Assembly (NCBI RefSeq): GCF_021502725.1
Contig: NZ_JAKFFS010000003.1
Span: forward strand, 496,001-560,000
DNA length: 64,000 nucleotides
Reading direction: 5' to 3'
Origin: Dyadobacter sp. CY345
GTDB taxonomy: Bacteria; Bacteroidota; Bacteroidia; Cytophagales; Spirosomataceae
A program made the translations under genes and the position numbers. Positions 1-7,976 of this stretch are shown in pieces (positions within the stretch are counted from its first letter, which is position 1; every line of letters begins with the position of its first letter). The notes beneath the pieces were generated by a model, which worked only from the letters and a program-made list of their open reading frames with translations, did no database searches and was not told where the DNA came from.

Positions 1-87
1 CTGTTTCTTCAGGTTCGTGTCAATTATTTAATCGGTACAAGAAAAGAAGCGCACGAACGCAAAAGTGTACGTTGTCCGCGTTTCTAA
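1..87 (+). CDS. C-terminal tail of an unidentified upstream gene (partial)
   Basis: Reading from base 1 in frame 1 there are 28 sense codons ending in TAA at 85-87, giving a basic tail that ends in RKSVRCPRF. The next gene starts 22 bases later on the same strand, which fits the end of a co-directional gene. The open stretch is short enough to arise by chance and I do not recognise the family, so both the call and the frame are tentative. Confidence 0.35.
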   Translation: MFLQVRVNYLIGTRKEAHERKSVRCPRF

Positions 88-109
88 ATAAATTATCAAA
101 ATCAGCCCA

Positions 110-640
110 ATGTTAAAAGCAAAAACCCCGCAGCAGTCGGAGGTGACCATGACTGAAATGGTACTTCCCAACGATACCAACACGCTCAATAATTTGATGG
201 GGGGGCGCTTGCTTCACTGGATGGATATTTGTGCAGCCATTTCAGCTCAAAAACATTCAAATCGTATCGTCGTAACCGCTTCGGTTGATAACGTTTCTTT
301 CACAGAGCCAATCCGTTTAGGAAATATTGTTACCATGCATGCCCGTGTTACCCGCGCTTTTAATTCTTCGATGGAAGTGTTTCTCGAAGTATGGGCGGAG
401 GATATTCCCGCAGGATTGCGTGTTGCCACGAACCGTGCATTTTATACTTTCGTGGCTGTTGATCAAAACGGAAGACCAATTGAAGTTCCACCGTTGTTGC
501 CGGAAACTGCAGCTGACCAGGAATTATTTGTCAGTGCTTTACGTCGCCGTCAGTTGCGATTGGTTTTAGCCGGAAGAATGAAGCCTTCCGAAGCAATCGA
601 ATTAAAAGCCTTGTTCGAAATACAGGAAGAAAAGCCATAA
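110..640 (+). CDS. Acyl-CoA thioesterase, hotdog fold (YciA/ACOT-like)
   Basis: This 176-residue protein has the layout of the cytosolic acyl-CoA hydrolase family, which cleaves acyl-CoA to free acid and CoA. The N-terminal half carries the hotdog signature: an N-x-L-M-G-G stretch at residues 27-32 followed by LLHWMD, with the usual acidic residue at Asp39. A conserved V-T-A-S-V-D-x-V-x-F strand comes next. The length is normal for a single-hotdog thioesterase with a short C-terminal helix. The start is the first ATG after the putative upstream stop at 87. The substrate chain length cannot be read from the sequence. The next gene on the same strand is ridA, 138 bases away, so shared transcription is possible but not shown. 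Confidence 0.82.
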   Translation: MLKAKTPQQSEVTMTEMVLPNDTNTLNNLMGGRLLHWMDICAAISAQKHSNRIVVTASVDNVSFTEPIRLGNIVTMHARVTRAFNSSMEVFLEVWAEDIPAGLRVATNRAFYTFVAVDQNGRPIEVPPLLPETAADQELFVSALRRRQLRLVLAGRMKPSEAIELKALFEIQEEKP

Positions 641-778
641 CCCATCTTTTTTTGGTAATTTTGCTAAACCATAGGCGGCCTGCCGTTGTTGGTTGATTGT
701 TTTCTCGTGTGGTTCGCAAATTATACGCGCTTCACAGAAAATTATTTATAAAACGCTTTCATTTATTATTTATAAAAA

Positions 779-1150
779 ATGGCAAAAGAGATCATATTTT
801 CGGACAAAGCTCCTGCTCCGATCGGCCCGTATAGCCAGGCTGTAAAAGTTGATAACACGTTATACGTTTCAGGGCAAATCGCTTTTGAAGCTTCTCAGTC
901 GGGAAGTATCAAAGTGGAAACTGGCAAGGTGATGGAAAACATCGGGCATATTTTAAAAGCTGCCGGGCTTGGTTACGAAAATGTCGTTAAATCGAATATC
1001 TATCTGAAAGATATGAATGACTTTGCCGTGGTGAATGAAGTTTATGGTCAGTTTTTTACCAATGAACCTCCTGCTCGTGAAACTGTTCAGGTTGCCCGTT
1101 TACCGAAAGATGTAAATGTTGAAATTTCCGTGATTGCGGTGGAGTTATAG
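779..1150 (+). CDS. ridA: RidA family reactive intermediate (2-iminobutanoate/2-iminopropanoate) deaminase
   Basis: This 123-residue protein covers the whole YjgF/YER057c/UK114 family. RidA is a trimeric cytosolic enzyme that hydrolyses reactive enamine/imine intermediates released by PLP enzymes such as threonine dehydratase. The sequence shows the GPYSQA motif near residues 16-21, the Y-V-S-G-Q strand at 29-33, and the PARETV segment with Arg100, which corresponds to the carboxylate-binding arginine of active RidA proteins. Glu115 lies in the final strand. These residues put it in the catalytically competent RidA group. The start is an ATG directly before AKEII. It is followed by a repeat-rich spacer and then gltX. 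Confidence 0.93.
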   Translation: MAKEIIFSDKAPAPIGPYSQAVKVDNTLYVSGQIAFEASQSGSIKVETGKVMENIGHILKAAGLGYENVVKSNIYLKDMNDFAVVNEVYGQFFTNEPPARETVQVARLPKDVNVEISVIAVEL

Positions 1151-1155
1151 ACTGG

Positions 1156-1320
1156 AAGTTGTCAGGAAGTAGACATGTGTTGTCAGGAAGTGGTCAGGAA
1201 ATTGTCATGTGTTGTCAGGAAGTAGTCAGGGCTTATAAACGATAAATGACAATTTCCTGACAATAAATGACCACGCCTGACCACTCTTGAATACCCTTGA
1301 CTACCCGTAACCACTTCGTG
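1156..1320. repeat. Short direct and inverted repeats in the ridA-gltX spacer
   Basis: The spacer holds three near-copies of a unit GTTGTCAGGAAGT followed by AG or GG and a CA/TCAGG end (around 1159, 1180 and 1211). A perfect 15-bp inverted repeat lies between 1194-1208 (TCAGGAAATTGTCAT) and 1246-1260. Further degenerate TGACCAC/TGACTAC units run to about 1300. The nested copies look like tandem slippage plus inversion of one short unit. Nothing in it resembles a tRNA or a T-box. It could fold into a hairpin in the gltX leader. Confidence 0.7.
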
Positions 1321-1350
1321 ACAGATATATTTAATGTTGAAATATTAATA

Positions 1351-2901
1351 ATGAATAAATTACCAGTTCGGGTGAGATTCGCCCCAAGCCCAACAGGACC
1401 ACTCCATGCAGGAGGTGTCCGCACTGCCTTATATAATTATCTTTTTGCCCGCCAGCAAGGTGGACAAATGTTGCTTCGCATTGAAGATACTGATCAGAAT
1501 CGTTACGTTCCCGGAGCAGAAGCCTATATTCTTGAAGCACTTGAATGGCTTGGAATTGAAATTGATGAAGGGCCGCAAAATGGTGGGCCTCATGCACCAT
1601 ACCGTCAGTCGGAAAGAAAAGAAATGTACCGTCAGTATGCTGAAAAACTGATTGCCGACGGTAAGGCTTATTATGCTTTTGATACTGCGGAAGAACTTGA
1701 TGTGATGCGCAAGCGTCTTGAAGAAGCAAAAGTTGCTGCAATTCAGTACAACGCTATTACCCGTCAGGAAATGAAAAATTCTCTGACGCTTTCCCCGGAA
1801 GAAACAAAAGCACGTCTCGAAAGCGGCGAGCCTTATGTGATCCGGATGAAAATTATGCCGAAAGAAGATATTCGTTTCAATGATCTTATCCGCGGATGGG
1901 TGGTTGTTCATTCTTCGCAGATTGACGATAAGGTTTTGTTGAAATCTGACGGTATGCCGACTTATCATTTGGCCAATATTGTGGATGATCATTTGATGGG
2001 AATCACGCACGTGATCCGTGGAGAAGAATGGCTTCCGTCTGCTCCTTTGCACGTTTTGCTTTACAGATATTTGGGCTGGGAAAGTACTATGCCCCAGTTT
2101 GCGCATTTGCCATTATTATTGAAACCTGACGGAAACGGAAAACTTTCAAAACGTGACGCAGATCTTGGCGGTTTCCCTATTTTTCCATTGCAATGGACCG
2201 ATCCGGTAACGGGTGATGTGGCGAAAGGTTTCCGTGAAGAAGGATATTCCCCGGAAGCGACTGCCAATTTCCTTGCTTTGCTTGGCTGGAATGCAGGAAC
2301 TGAGCAGGAGATTTTCAGTATGGATGACATGATTAAATCTTTTAGTTTCGATCGTGTTCATAAAGCCGGTGCAAGATTCGATATCCAGAAAGCAAACTGG
2401 TTCAACCAGCAATATCTGAAATTGAAAGATGATGCCTCGATCGTGGCTGAAATTAAACCACTTTATGCAGCAAAAGGAATTGTAGTGAATGACGACCAGC
2501 TGATCCAGATTGTGCATTTGTTGAAAGACCGTGTTCATTTAACAAAAGAGATTGTTACAGAATCAGAATTTCTTTTCAATGCTCCTGAAGTTTATGATCA
2601 GGATGTTGCGATAAAAAAATGGAATGAGGAAGCTGTGAATGCTATTTCCGGATTTAAAGATGCACTTGAAGATTTCGATGGAGATTTTGTAGCAGACAAT
2701 ATCAAACACACGCTTTCCGGGAAAATGGAAGCGTCTGGTATCAAGATGGGAAAAATAATGCAGGCATTGCGTCTTGCAGTGACCGGCGCAGGTGCTGGCC
2801 CGGATTTGATGGTGATCATGGAAATTTTAGGAAAGCAAGAAGTAATTAACAGATTAGCACAAGCGCTTGACCGTTTGCCAGCGCAAATTCGCCTGGCATA
2901 A
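1351..2901 (+). CDS. gltX: Glutamyl-tRNA synthetase
   Basis: This class I aminoacyl-tRNA synthetase charges tRNA-Glu with glutamate using ATP. Residues 9-22 carry RFAPSPTGPLHAGG, where LHAGG is the HIGH signature, and residues 264-268 carry KLSKR, the KMSKS equivalent. The C-terminal third is the helical anticodon-binding region. At 516 residues it is somewhat longer than the Escherichia coli enzyme, as is usual in Bacteroidetes. I place the start at 1351 (ATG, MNKLPVRVRF). The frame is open upstream to 1297, but those extra residues come from the repeat-rich spacer and do not resemble the family. It is not linked to other translation genes here. Confidence 0.97.
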   Translation: MNKLPVRVRFAPSPTGPLHAGGVRTALYNYLFARQQGGQMLLRIEDTDQNRYVPGAEAYILEALEWLGIEIDEGPQNGGPHAPYRQSERKEMYRQYAEKLIADGKAYYAFDTAEELDVMRKRLEEAKVAAIQYNAITRQEMKNSLTLSPEETKARLESGEPYVIRMKIMPKEDIRFNDLIRGWVVVHSSQIDDKVLLKSDGMPTYHLANIVDDHLMGITHVIRGEEWLPSAPLHVLLYRYLGWESTMPQFAHLPLLLKPDGNGKLSKRDADLGGFPIFPLQWTDPVTGDVAKGFREEGYSPEATANFLALLGWNAGTEQEIFSMDDMIKSFSFDRVHKAGARFDIQKANWFNQQYLKLKDDASIVAEIKPLYAAKGIVVNDDQLIQIVHLLKDRVHLTKEIVTESEFLFNAPEVYDQDVAIKKWNEEAVNAISGFKDALEDFDGDFVADNIKHTLSGKMEASGIKMGKIMQALRLAVTGAGAGPDLMVIMEILGKQEVINRLAQALDRLPAQIRLA

Positions 2902-3010
2902 GTCGAAAATAACCGTTCGATCAATTTGCTTTGTCAATGGGTTTATAGTCGTATAATTTCGTATAAGTAATTTAGTTTACTGGCCCTCGGGCCGATAGCC
3001 AATTAACATT

Positions 3011-3262
3011 ATGGCCAAAAAGAAACAACCTGATTCCGCTAAACCTGCAAACGAGAAACCTCGTGTGCACAAAGATCTGGACGGTTTTGACATCCAGATA
3101 AATTCGTTTGGCGAGATAACGACGAGCTTTGATATGGATCGTATCAACCAGTTTTTGAACAAAAACGTGGATGATAAGAAACTTCGTGACCGGGAAGATA
3201 TTCCTGGAAGGAAAACCAAAAAAACAAAAGCCAAAAAATCCGGGGAGGAAGAAGAGGAATAG
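3011..3262 (+). CDS. Small highly charged conserved-type protein, function unknown
   Basis: This 83-residue protein has a lysine-rich N-terminus, a middle segment DLDGFDIQINSFGEI with alternating hydrophobic residues, and a C-terminus of lysine-rich then glutamate-rich runs ending in EEEEE. There is no signal peptide or membrane segment. It starts with ATG and lies co-directionally between gltX (109 bases upstream) and the AIM24-like gene (66 bases downstream), so it is probably transcribed with one of them. The composition suggests an intrinsically disordered cytosolic protein. I do not recognise a characterised family, and the assignment as a gene rests on its good start, placement and protein-like middle section. 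Confidence 0.65.
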   Translation: MAKKKQPDSAKPANEKPRVHKDLDGFDIQINSFGEITTSFDMDRINQFLNKNVDDKKLRDREDIPGRKTKKTKAKKSGEEEEE

Positions 3263-3328
3263 GGAAGTAATGTTTGTTTATGGCATACCTGCGTGATTTA
3301 CTTATTACATATAAACTTTGAAAGCTAG

Positions 3329-4108
3329 ATGATCTCACACGAAATCGATTACAAAATTATCGGCGATGATATACAAATCGTTGAAATAGAACTCGATCCT
3401 AATGAAACGGTAATTGCCGAAGCCGGTGCAATGCTTTTTATGGAAGATGGTATTCAGTTTGAAACCAAAATGGGTGATGGATCTGAGGCCAATCAGAGTA
3501 TTATGGGTAAGATTTTTCAGGCAGGTACGCGTGTGCTGACTGGCGAATCTCTTTTCATGACGCATTTTACAAACCACGGTGTTGGGAAAAGAAAGGTTGC
3601 ATTTTCTGCGCCTTACCCCGGAACAGTTATGCCGATTGATTTGTCCAAAATTTACGGTAATGAACTGATTGTGCAGAAAGACGGATTTCTGTGTGCCGCA
3701 CTTGGCACCAGCATGAAGATCCACTTCAACCAGCGTTTCGGATCTGGACTTTTTGGTGGCGAAGGTTTTATTCTTCAAAAATTAAAAGGCGATGGAATGG
3801 CTTTCGTTCATGCCGGCGGCGTTGTTATTGAGCGTCAGTTGAACAATGAAACTTTGCGTGTTGATACCGGATGTGTGGTCGCTTTTGAGCAATCGCTGAG
3901 TTTTGATATCCAGCGTTCAGGTGGTTTGAAATCTATGGTGTTTGGTGGCGAAGGTATGTTTCTTGCAACGCTTCGCGGATCTGGACGCGTTTGGATTCAG
4001 TCGATGCCAATTTCTAAATTGATTCAAAGATTGTCAGTAGGCGGACCAAATGCGAGAAAAGAAGGCGGTTCAGTCATTGGCGGTTTAGGCAATCTTTTTG
4101 AATCGTAA
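3329..4108 (+). CDS. AIM24/TIGR00266-family protein
   Basis: This 259-residue protein matches the AIM24 family, which is all-beta and rich in glycine. It shows the repeated E-A-G-A-M segment near residue 31, the F-x-A-x-x-P-G turn, and G-E-G-F/G-G-E-G-M motifs around residues 140 and 205. Bacterial members form a double-psi or trimeric beta fold and have no firmly established function; the yeast homologue acts at the mitochondrial inner membrane. There is no signal peptide, so it is probably cytosolic or membrane-associated. It ends 21 bases before a strong bidirectional hairpin shared with the convergent esterase gene. Confidence 0.88.
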   Translation: MISHEIDYKIIGDDIQIVEIELDPNETVIAEAGAMLFMEDGIQFETKMGDGSEANQSIMGKIFQAGTRVLTGESLFMTHFTNHGVGKRKVAFSAPYPGTVMPIDLSKIYGNELIVQKDGFLCAALGTSMKIHFNQRFGSGLFGGEGFILQKLKGDGMAFVHAGGVVIERQLNNETLRVDTGCVVAFEQSLSFDIQRSGGLKSMVFGGEGMFLATLRGSGRVWIQSMPISKLIQRLSVGGPNARKEGGSVIGGLGNLFES

Positions 4109-4129
4109 CAAGATTATTTTACAAAAGTC

Positions 4130-4163
4130 AAAAATGGTAAGTGCCCCTGTACTTACCATTTTT
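4130..4163. terminator. Bidirectional rho-independent terminator
   Basis: Perfect 13-bp inverted repeat: AAAAATGGTAAGT at 4130-4142 and its complement at 4151-4163, with an 8-base loop. It is flanked by A and T runs on both sides. It lies between the convergent ends of the AIM24-like gene (+) and the esterase gene (-) and can stop transcription from both. Confidence 0.85.
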
Positions 4164-4167
4164 GTTA

Positions 4168-6228
4168 TTAATAGAATAAAACCGTCTGTCCGATAACACC
4201 TGATTCGGTAATCACTTTCAGAAAATAATTTCCACTCGGCAATGGATGCGCAGGCTCGACCCTTACCAGGCCAACAATTTCGTTATCTGAGACGCGAATA
4301 GGATGTTCATTTCCCCTTGCATCGAAAAGTGCGCACTTAACCAGTTTTATATCTTCATCAGCTCTGAAATAGAAATATTGTTTTGTTACAGGGTTTGGGA
4401 AAATGACCAGATTAGCTGGTGAACCTTCCCGGAAAATTGAATACACCGCCGAATATCCAACTTCACCATTCTCATATTCCAACTTTAATCTGTAAAAACT
4501 ACTCGTTTTGATATCGTTTTCGTCAATATGAGAAAAGATCTGAGAGTTGGTCTCATTATCAGGATCAAACGTTTTGATGTCTGAAAACGATTCGCCATCA
4601 TTGTTCACTTGTATAACAATTTGCTTTAGACCCGGCACGGCCGCTATCAGCCAGGCCAGGTGCGTTTTGTTATCAACAGTCCTTGCCGTCAGTTTATTGA
4701 TAAAATCAACTTCGGTATAGGCACTGCTGACTGAAAAATGATCAGACACGCTTCCTGTTAAAACGGGATTTAATCCAGTCAGGCGGATACGATATTGGCC
4801 GTTTTTAATCTCTTGCGGAATTTGAATTTTCAGGGGAGTTTGGTTTCCTGCGCCCACTATTGCCACAAATCTTCCTGCACTATCCAAAAGTTCAGCTTGC
4901 AAAGAGAGCAAGCTGGCTGGCAGACCAGTCAGGTCGAATGGTAAGGTAAAAGATGCTCCGGGAAACACTTGGAAAGGAGTAACACCTGTATGAATGGCAT
5001 AGCTGGGTTGAAGCGGAGTTATTTCGTCCATCAAAGAATCAGTCAAAATACGATTCCAGGCCGAGGCCGCCAATGTCAGTCCCTGGACACCGCCAGCGAT
5101 ATTTTCGAAATGGCCTTGCTGTGGCCGGGGCATTTGGACGGTGTCAAGATTTGGTCCAGCATAAGTGTTGAAACTATCCAAGGAAATTATCCGGTTTTGA
5201 GCTGTAATTACCGGAACGTATGGTTTCGGCAGTGTCGAGCTGGCGGAGTTTCTGGCTATAATCCACGGTATATCCTTTCCAGTATCCCGTCGGCTATTGG
5301 TGATTAATGTTCGGATATTGTTAAAATAATTTTCCTCAGTAACCCCTTGCTGCGCGTCATTTTCACCATGCGACCAAAGTATCGCCCGCAATCCGAGTGA
5401 AGAATTCAGGTAACGAACTGTGTTTATAATATTGGTATAGGGCTGACGGTTCGGCCAAAACTTTCCGACATAAACATTAAAGGCATCTTTGCCGGACGCA
5501 CCGTCGCGATAGTTTTCTGAATTCGCAGCAGCCCATGCTGAGTTTAGAAACAGGACAGGCGTATTCAGTTTTTTATTAAGCATATCACCAAGTTCTGCCC
5601 AGTACCAGGAAGTTTCTCCAGACGGAAAAATATAATCTTTTGCTTTTATCGGCGCGAACTGGGGCGCCTGCATAGGTTCGTCCGGCGCGACAGTTATGTT
5701 GTCAGCGTTCAGAAATTTGTTTATTGCATTGAATGTAACAACCTGGTCAGAAGAATTTTTAGAACCCAGATCCGGCAATCCCATCGCATTTGAATTTCCC
5801 GCGACCAGAAAGACTTCACCAATTCCTACCCGGGAAGCCGCTGAGATATCAACCGTTCCATTTGCTGCGTATCCGGTTAGCTGCAATTCATACCAGCCTG
5901 TTTTTGCTTCAAATGTTGCAGTTAAAAATCCCTGATCAATCTGGCTTTTGGAAAATGACAAAGATTTTATTTCGGCAATATTACCCTGAATAGGAGTCAG
6001 TTTAGCTTCAATGGATTCGTAAGGGACATAGGCGTAAGCAGTAACTGATATTTCTGCAAACCCGGATTTATCTCTTTGTAACACCTGATTATTAATCGGG
6101 CTTTTAATTACCAGTTGTGCACGCAGACCTAAGCAACAACTTAAAAAAAACAAAAAAGTAAGAAGCAGATTCCGGTGGGAGAGGTTAAGAGAAAGCCGGT
6201 AATTGCAACGCAAAACAAATTCCGTCAT
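4168..6228 (-). CDS. Secreted SGNH/sialate O-acetylesterase-like protein with type IX secretion C-terminal domain
   Basis: This 686-residue exported protein has an N-terminal hydrophobic segment (about residues 22-38) ending in LRAQ. An SGNH-hydrolase region of the sialate O-acetylesterase type begins near residue 138 with VFLVAGNSNAMG, the equivalent of the G-Q-S-N nucleophile block, and includes WSHGENDAQQG, which corresponds to the W-x-Q-G-E-S block. After a spacer of beta-rich domains, the last 85 or so residues carry the VIFPNPV start and G-x-Y-x-L-K-V end typical of a T9SS type A sorting domain. It is therefore probably secreted or surface attached and removes acetyl or similar ester groups from glycans. 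The catalytic His block is not canonical (QGHFENIAGG near residue 375), so the exact substrate is open. It stands next to a SusC/D locus but is separated from it by a terminator. Confidence 0.75.
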   Translation of the reverse strand: MTEFVLRCNYRLSLNLSHRNLLLTFLFFLSCCLGLRAQLVIKSPINNQVLQRDKSGFAEISVTAYAYVPYESIEAKLTPIQGNIAEIKSLSFSKSQIDQGFLTATFEAKTGWYELQLTGYAANGTVDISAASRVGIGEVFLVAGNSNAMGLPDLGSKNSSDQVVTFNAINKFLNADNITVAPDEPMQAPQFAPIKAKDYIFPSGETSWYWAELGDMLNKKLNTPVLFLNSAWAAANSENYRDGASGKDAFNVYVGKFWPNRQPYTNIINTVRYLNSSLGLRAILWSHGENDAQQGVTEENYFNNIRTLITNSRRDTGKDIPWIIARNSASSTLPKPYVPVITAQNRIISLDSFNTYAGPNLDTVQMPRPQQGHFENIAGGVQGLTLAASAWNRILTDSLMDEITPLQPSYAIHTGVTPFQVFPGASFTLPFDLTGLPASLLSLQAELLDSAGRFVAIVGAGNQTPLKIQIPQEIKNGQYRIRLTGLNPVLTGSVSDHFSVSSAYTEVDFINKLTARTVDNKTHLAWLIAAVPGLKQIVIQVNNDGESFSDIKTFDPDNETNSQIFSHIDENDIKTSSFYRLKLEYENGEVGYSAVYSIFREGSPANLVIFPNPVTKQYFYFRADEDIKLVKCALFDARGNEHPIRVSDNEIVGLVRVEPAHPLPSGNYFLKVITESGVIGQTVLFY

Positions 6229-6310
6229 AGTGTGCTGGTTTATTATTCAAAGGCTTGCCGATATTGGGAGAAAGGTTTCTAGTTATAAAGTTCGCTAAAA
6301 ATAAAACAAA

Positions 6311-6348
6311 AAAGCCAGCTCATCGCTTTTGGCTGCTGAGCTGGCTTT
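6311..6348 (-). terminator. Rho-independent terminator of the first susCD operon
   Basis: 12-bp perfect stem (AAAGCCAGCTCA at 6311-6322 pairing with 6337-6348). On the minus strand it is followed by TTTTGTTTTAT. It lies 18 bases beyond the susD stop, the expected position for the end of the sigma-susC-susD unit. Confidence 0.85.
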
Positions 6349-6365
6349 GTGAAATTTCAAATTTA

Positions 6366-7940
6366 TTAGTTATAACCTGGATTCTGAGGAGTCAGATTTG
6401 GGTTATTTTTCATTTCCTGGATACCTAATGGGAACAACAGATGTTTTTCCTGCAAAGCTACCCCGGCACCTACATTCAGGTTAAGGTGACCAACGAAATT
6501 GTCAAATCCTTTTGTTTTTTCGTTGAAAACTTTACGAAGACGAACCATGTCGAACCAGGTAATTCCTTCATAAGCGAATTCATACCAGCGCTCTCTCCAC
6601 ACTGCTTCGCGGAACGAAGTCTGCGAGAAACTTCCAAGTGCAGGCGTTGTCAATTTAGCTCTGTCGCGTACTTTTTTCAATGCGTCATAAGCTTCCTGAG
6701 TTGGTGCACCAAGCTCGTTTTGTGCTTCTGCAAAGATCAAAAGAACTTCTGCATAACGAATAAGCGGAACGTTCAGGTTGTTGTTACGAGTTCCCGCTAC
6801 ACCTTCCATTCCATTTGCGGTCTGGTTGAAGTGTTTGAAAACGTAAGGAGCTCCAAGAGAAAAACGTGCTCCGTTACCGTTTGTGAAGTAAGTCGTATAG
6901 AACCATCCTTCCTGATCTACTGTACGAAGGTCACCTGCTTCATAAGAGTTGTAGAAAGACAAAGTTGGTACTGTGCTTCCTGTTCCACCCGGGCCTGAAA
7001 AAGTTACCGGTTTGAAGTTTGGCAAATAATCTCCTAATGGATTACCTGCTACTGCCACATTATACTGGATCTGGAAAATGTGCTCCACACGGTTTTTCAA
7101 ATTTTCCTGATGAACTTGTTTGTAAGTATCAAACAGATTAAGTACTGCGGGATTTGCTTTTGAATACGTGATTACTTCCAGTGCTTTATCAGCGGCAAGT
7201 TTGTAATGTGTTGCTCCTTTGCTCAATGGAAAGCCAGCCATTGTCAAATATACTTTTGACAAAAGTGATTTAACAGCCATCTGCGTAGCACGTCCACTTG
7301 TTTCAGTTACTGGCAAACCAGCTGCTTCTGCGGCAACCAAATCGTCAACGATAAGCTTGTAAATTTCTTCCTGAGGCGCACGAGACGGCAAGAAATCAGT
7401 CGAGTTTGCAGTTTGAGGAGTGGTAACCAAAGGTACATCTCCCCAAAGTCTCACAGCGTAGAAATATGCCCACGCACGAAGGAAGCGCGCTTCCCCGATC
7501 AACTTAGTTTTCTGAGCCTCAGTTGCTGGCGCAAGAAATGGAATCGTTGGAATTTTTTCCAAAGCAAGGTTGGCGTTGGCAATAATTCTGTACAAACCAT
7601 TATACCAGTTATTGATATGAGCAGTGTTTCCGTCATAAGTCAGAGAATAAAGGTTATTCAAATCTGAATTCTGACCTGTTTCTGTTGTTGCTGTTCCTGT
7701 AACAGCTTCAAGCAATTGCCAGTTTGCAGAGAAAATACCAGCTCCTTCACCATAGAAACGAAGACCTGCATAAGTGGCTGCAATAGCCGCCTCTGCGTGA
7801 TCAGGTATGGTGTAAAAACTTTCCGGTGTTAAGTTAGATGGATCTTTCTCGTCAAGGAAATCCGAACAGCTTGTCGGGCCAAGTAAAATGGATCCGCAGA
7901 GAAGTACCTTGGCTACATTTTTTAAATTATATAACTTCAT
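6366..7940 (-). CDS. SusD/RagB-family nutrient-binding outer-membrane lipoprotein
   Basis: This 524-residue protein is a SusD homologue. Such lipoproteins sit on the cell surface as a lid over their SusC partner and bind the ligand before import. A lipoprotein signal peptide ends at GPTSC, with the lipidated Cys at residue 25 of the ATG-started protein. The FLDEKDPSNLTPESFY segment, the ALRAWAYF-type TPR helix (EARFLRAWAYFYAVRLWGDVPLV) and the C-terminal EAVWRERWYEFAYEGITWFDMVRL and LLFPLGIQEMKNNPNLTPQNPGYN blocks are all diagnostic. The start is the ATG at 7940; a TTG two codons upstream is the only alternative. It follows susC by 36 bases on the same strand. Confidence 0.95.
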   Translation of the reverse strand: MKLYNLKNVAKVLLCGSILLGPTSCSDFLDEKDPSNLTPESFYTIPDHAEAAIAATYAGLRFYGEGAGIFSANWQLLEAVTGTATTETGQNSDLNNLYSLTYDGNTAHINNWYNGLYRIIANANLALEKIPTIPFLAPATEAQKTKLIGEARFLRAWAYFYAVRLWGDVPLVTTPQTANSTDFLPSRAPQEEIYKLIVDDLVAAEAAGLPVTETSGRATQMAVKSLLSKVYLTMAGFPLSKGATHYKLAADKALEVITYSKANPAVLNLFDTYKQVHQENLKNRVEHIFQIQYNVAVAGNPLGDYLPNFKPVTFSGPGGTGSTVPTLSFYNSYEAGDLRTVDQEGWFYTTYFTNGNGARFSLGAPYVFKHFNQTANGMEGVAGTRNNNLNVPLIRYAEVLLIFAEAQNELGAPTQEAYDALKKVRDRAKLTTPALGSFSQTSFREAVWRERWYEFAYEGITWFDMVRLRKVFNEKTKGFDNFVGHLNLNVGAGVALQEKHLLFPLGIQEMKNNPNLTPQNPGYN

Positions 7941-7976
7941 AATCAATGTTTATTAAGGATTAATTTTTTTGGCTAA

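Noticed and set aside
1429..2106. 225-codon minus-strand frame opposite gltX
   Set aside because: gltX motifs on the plus strand fix the coding strand; this is a shadow frame.
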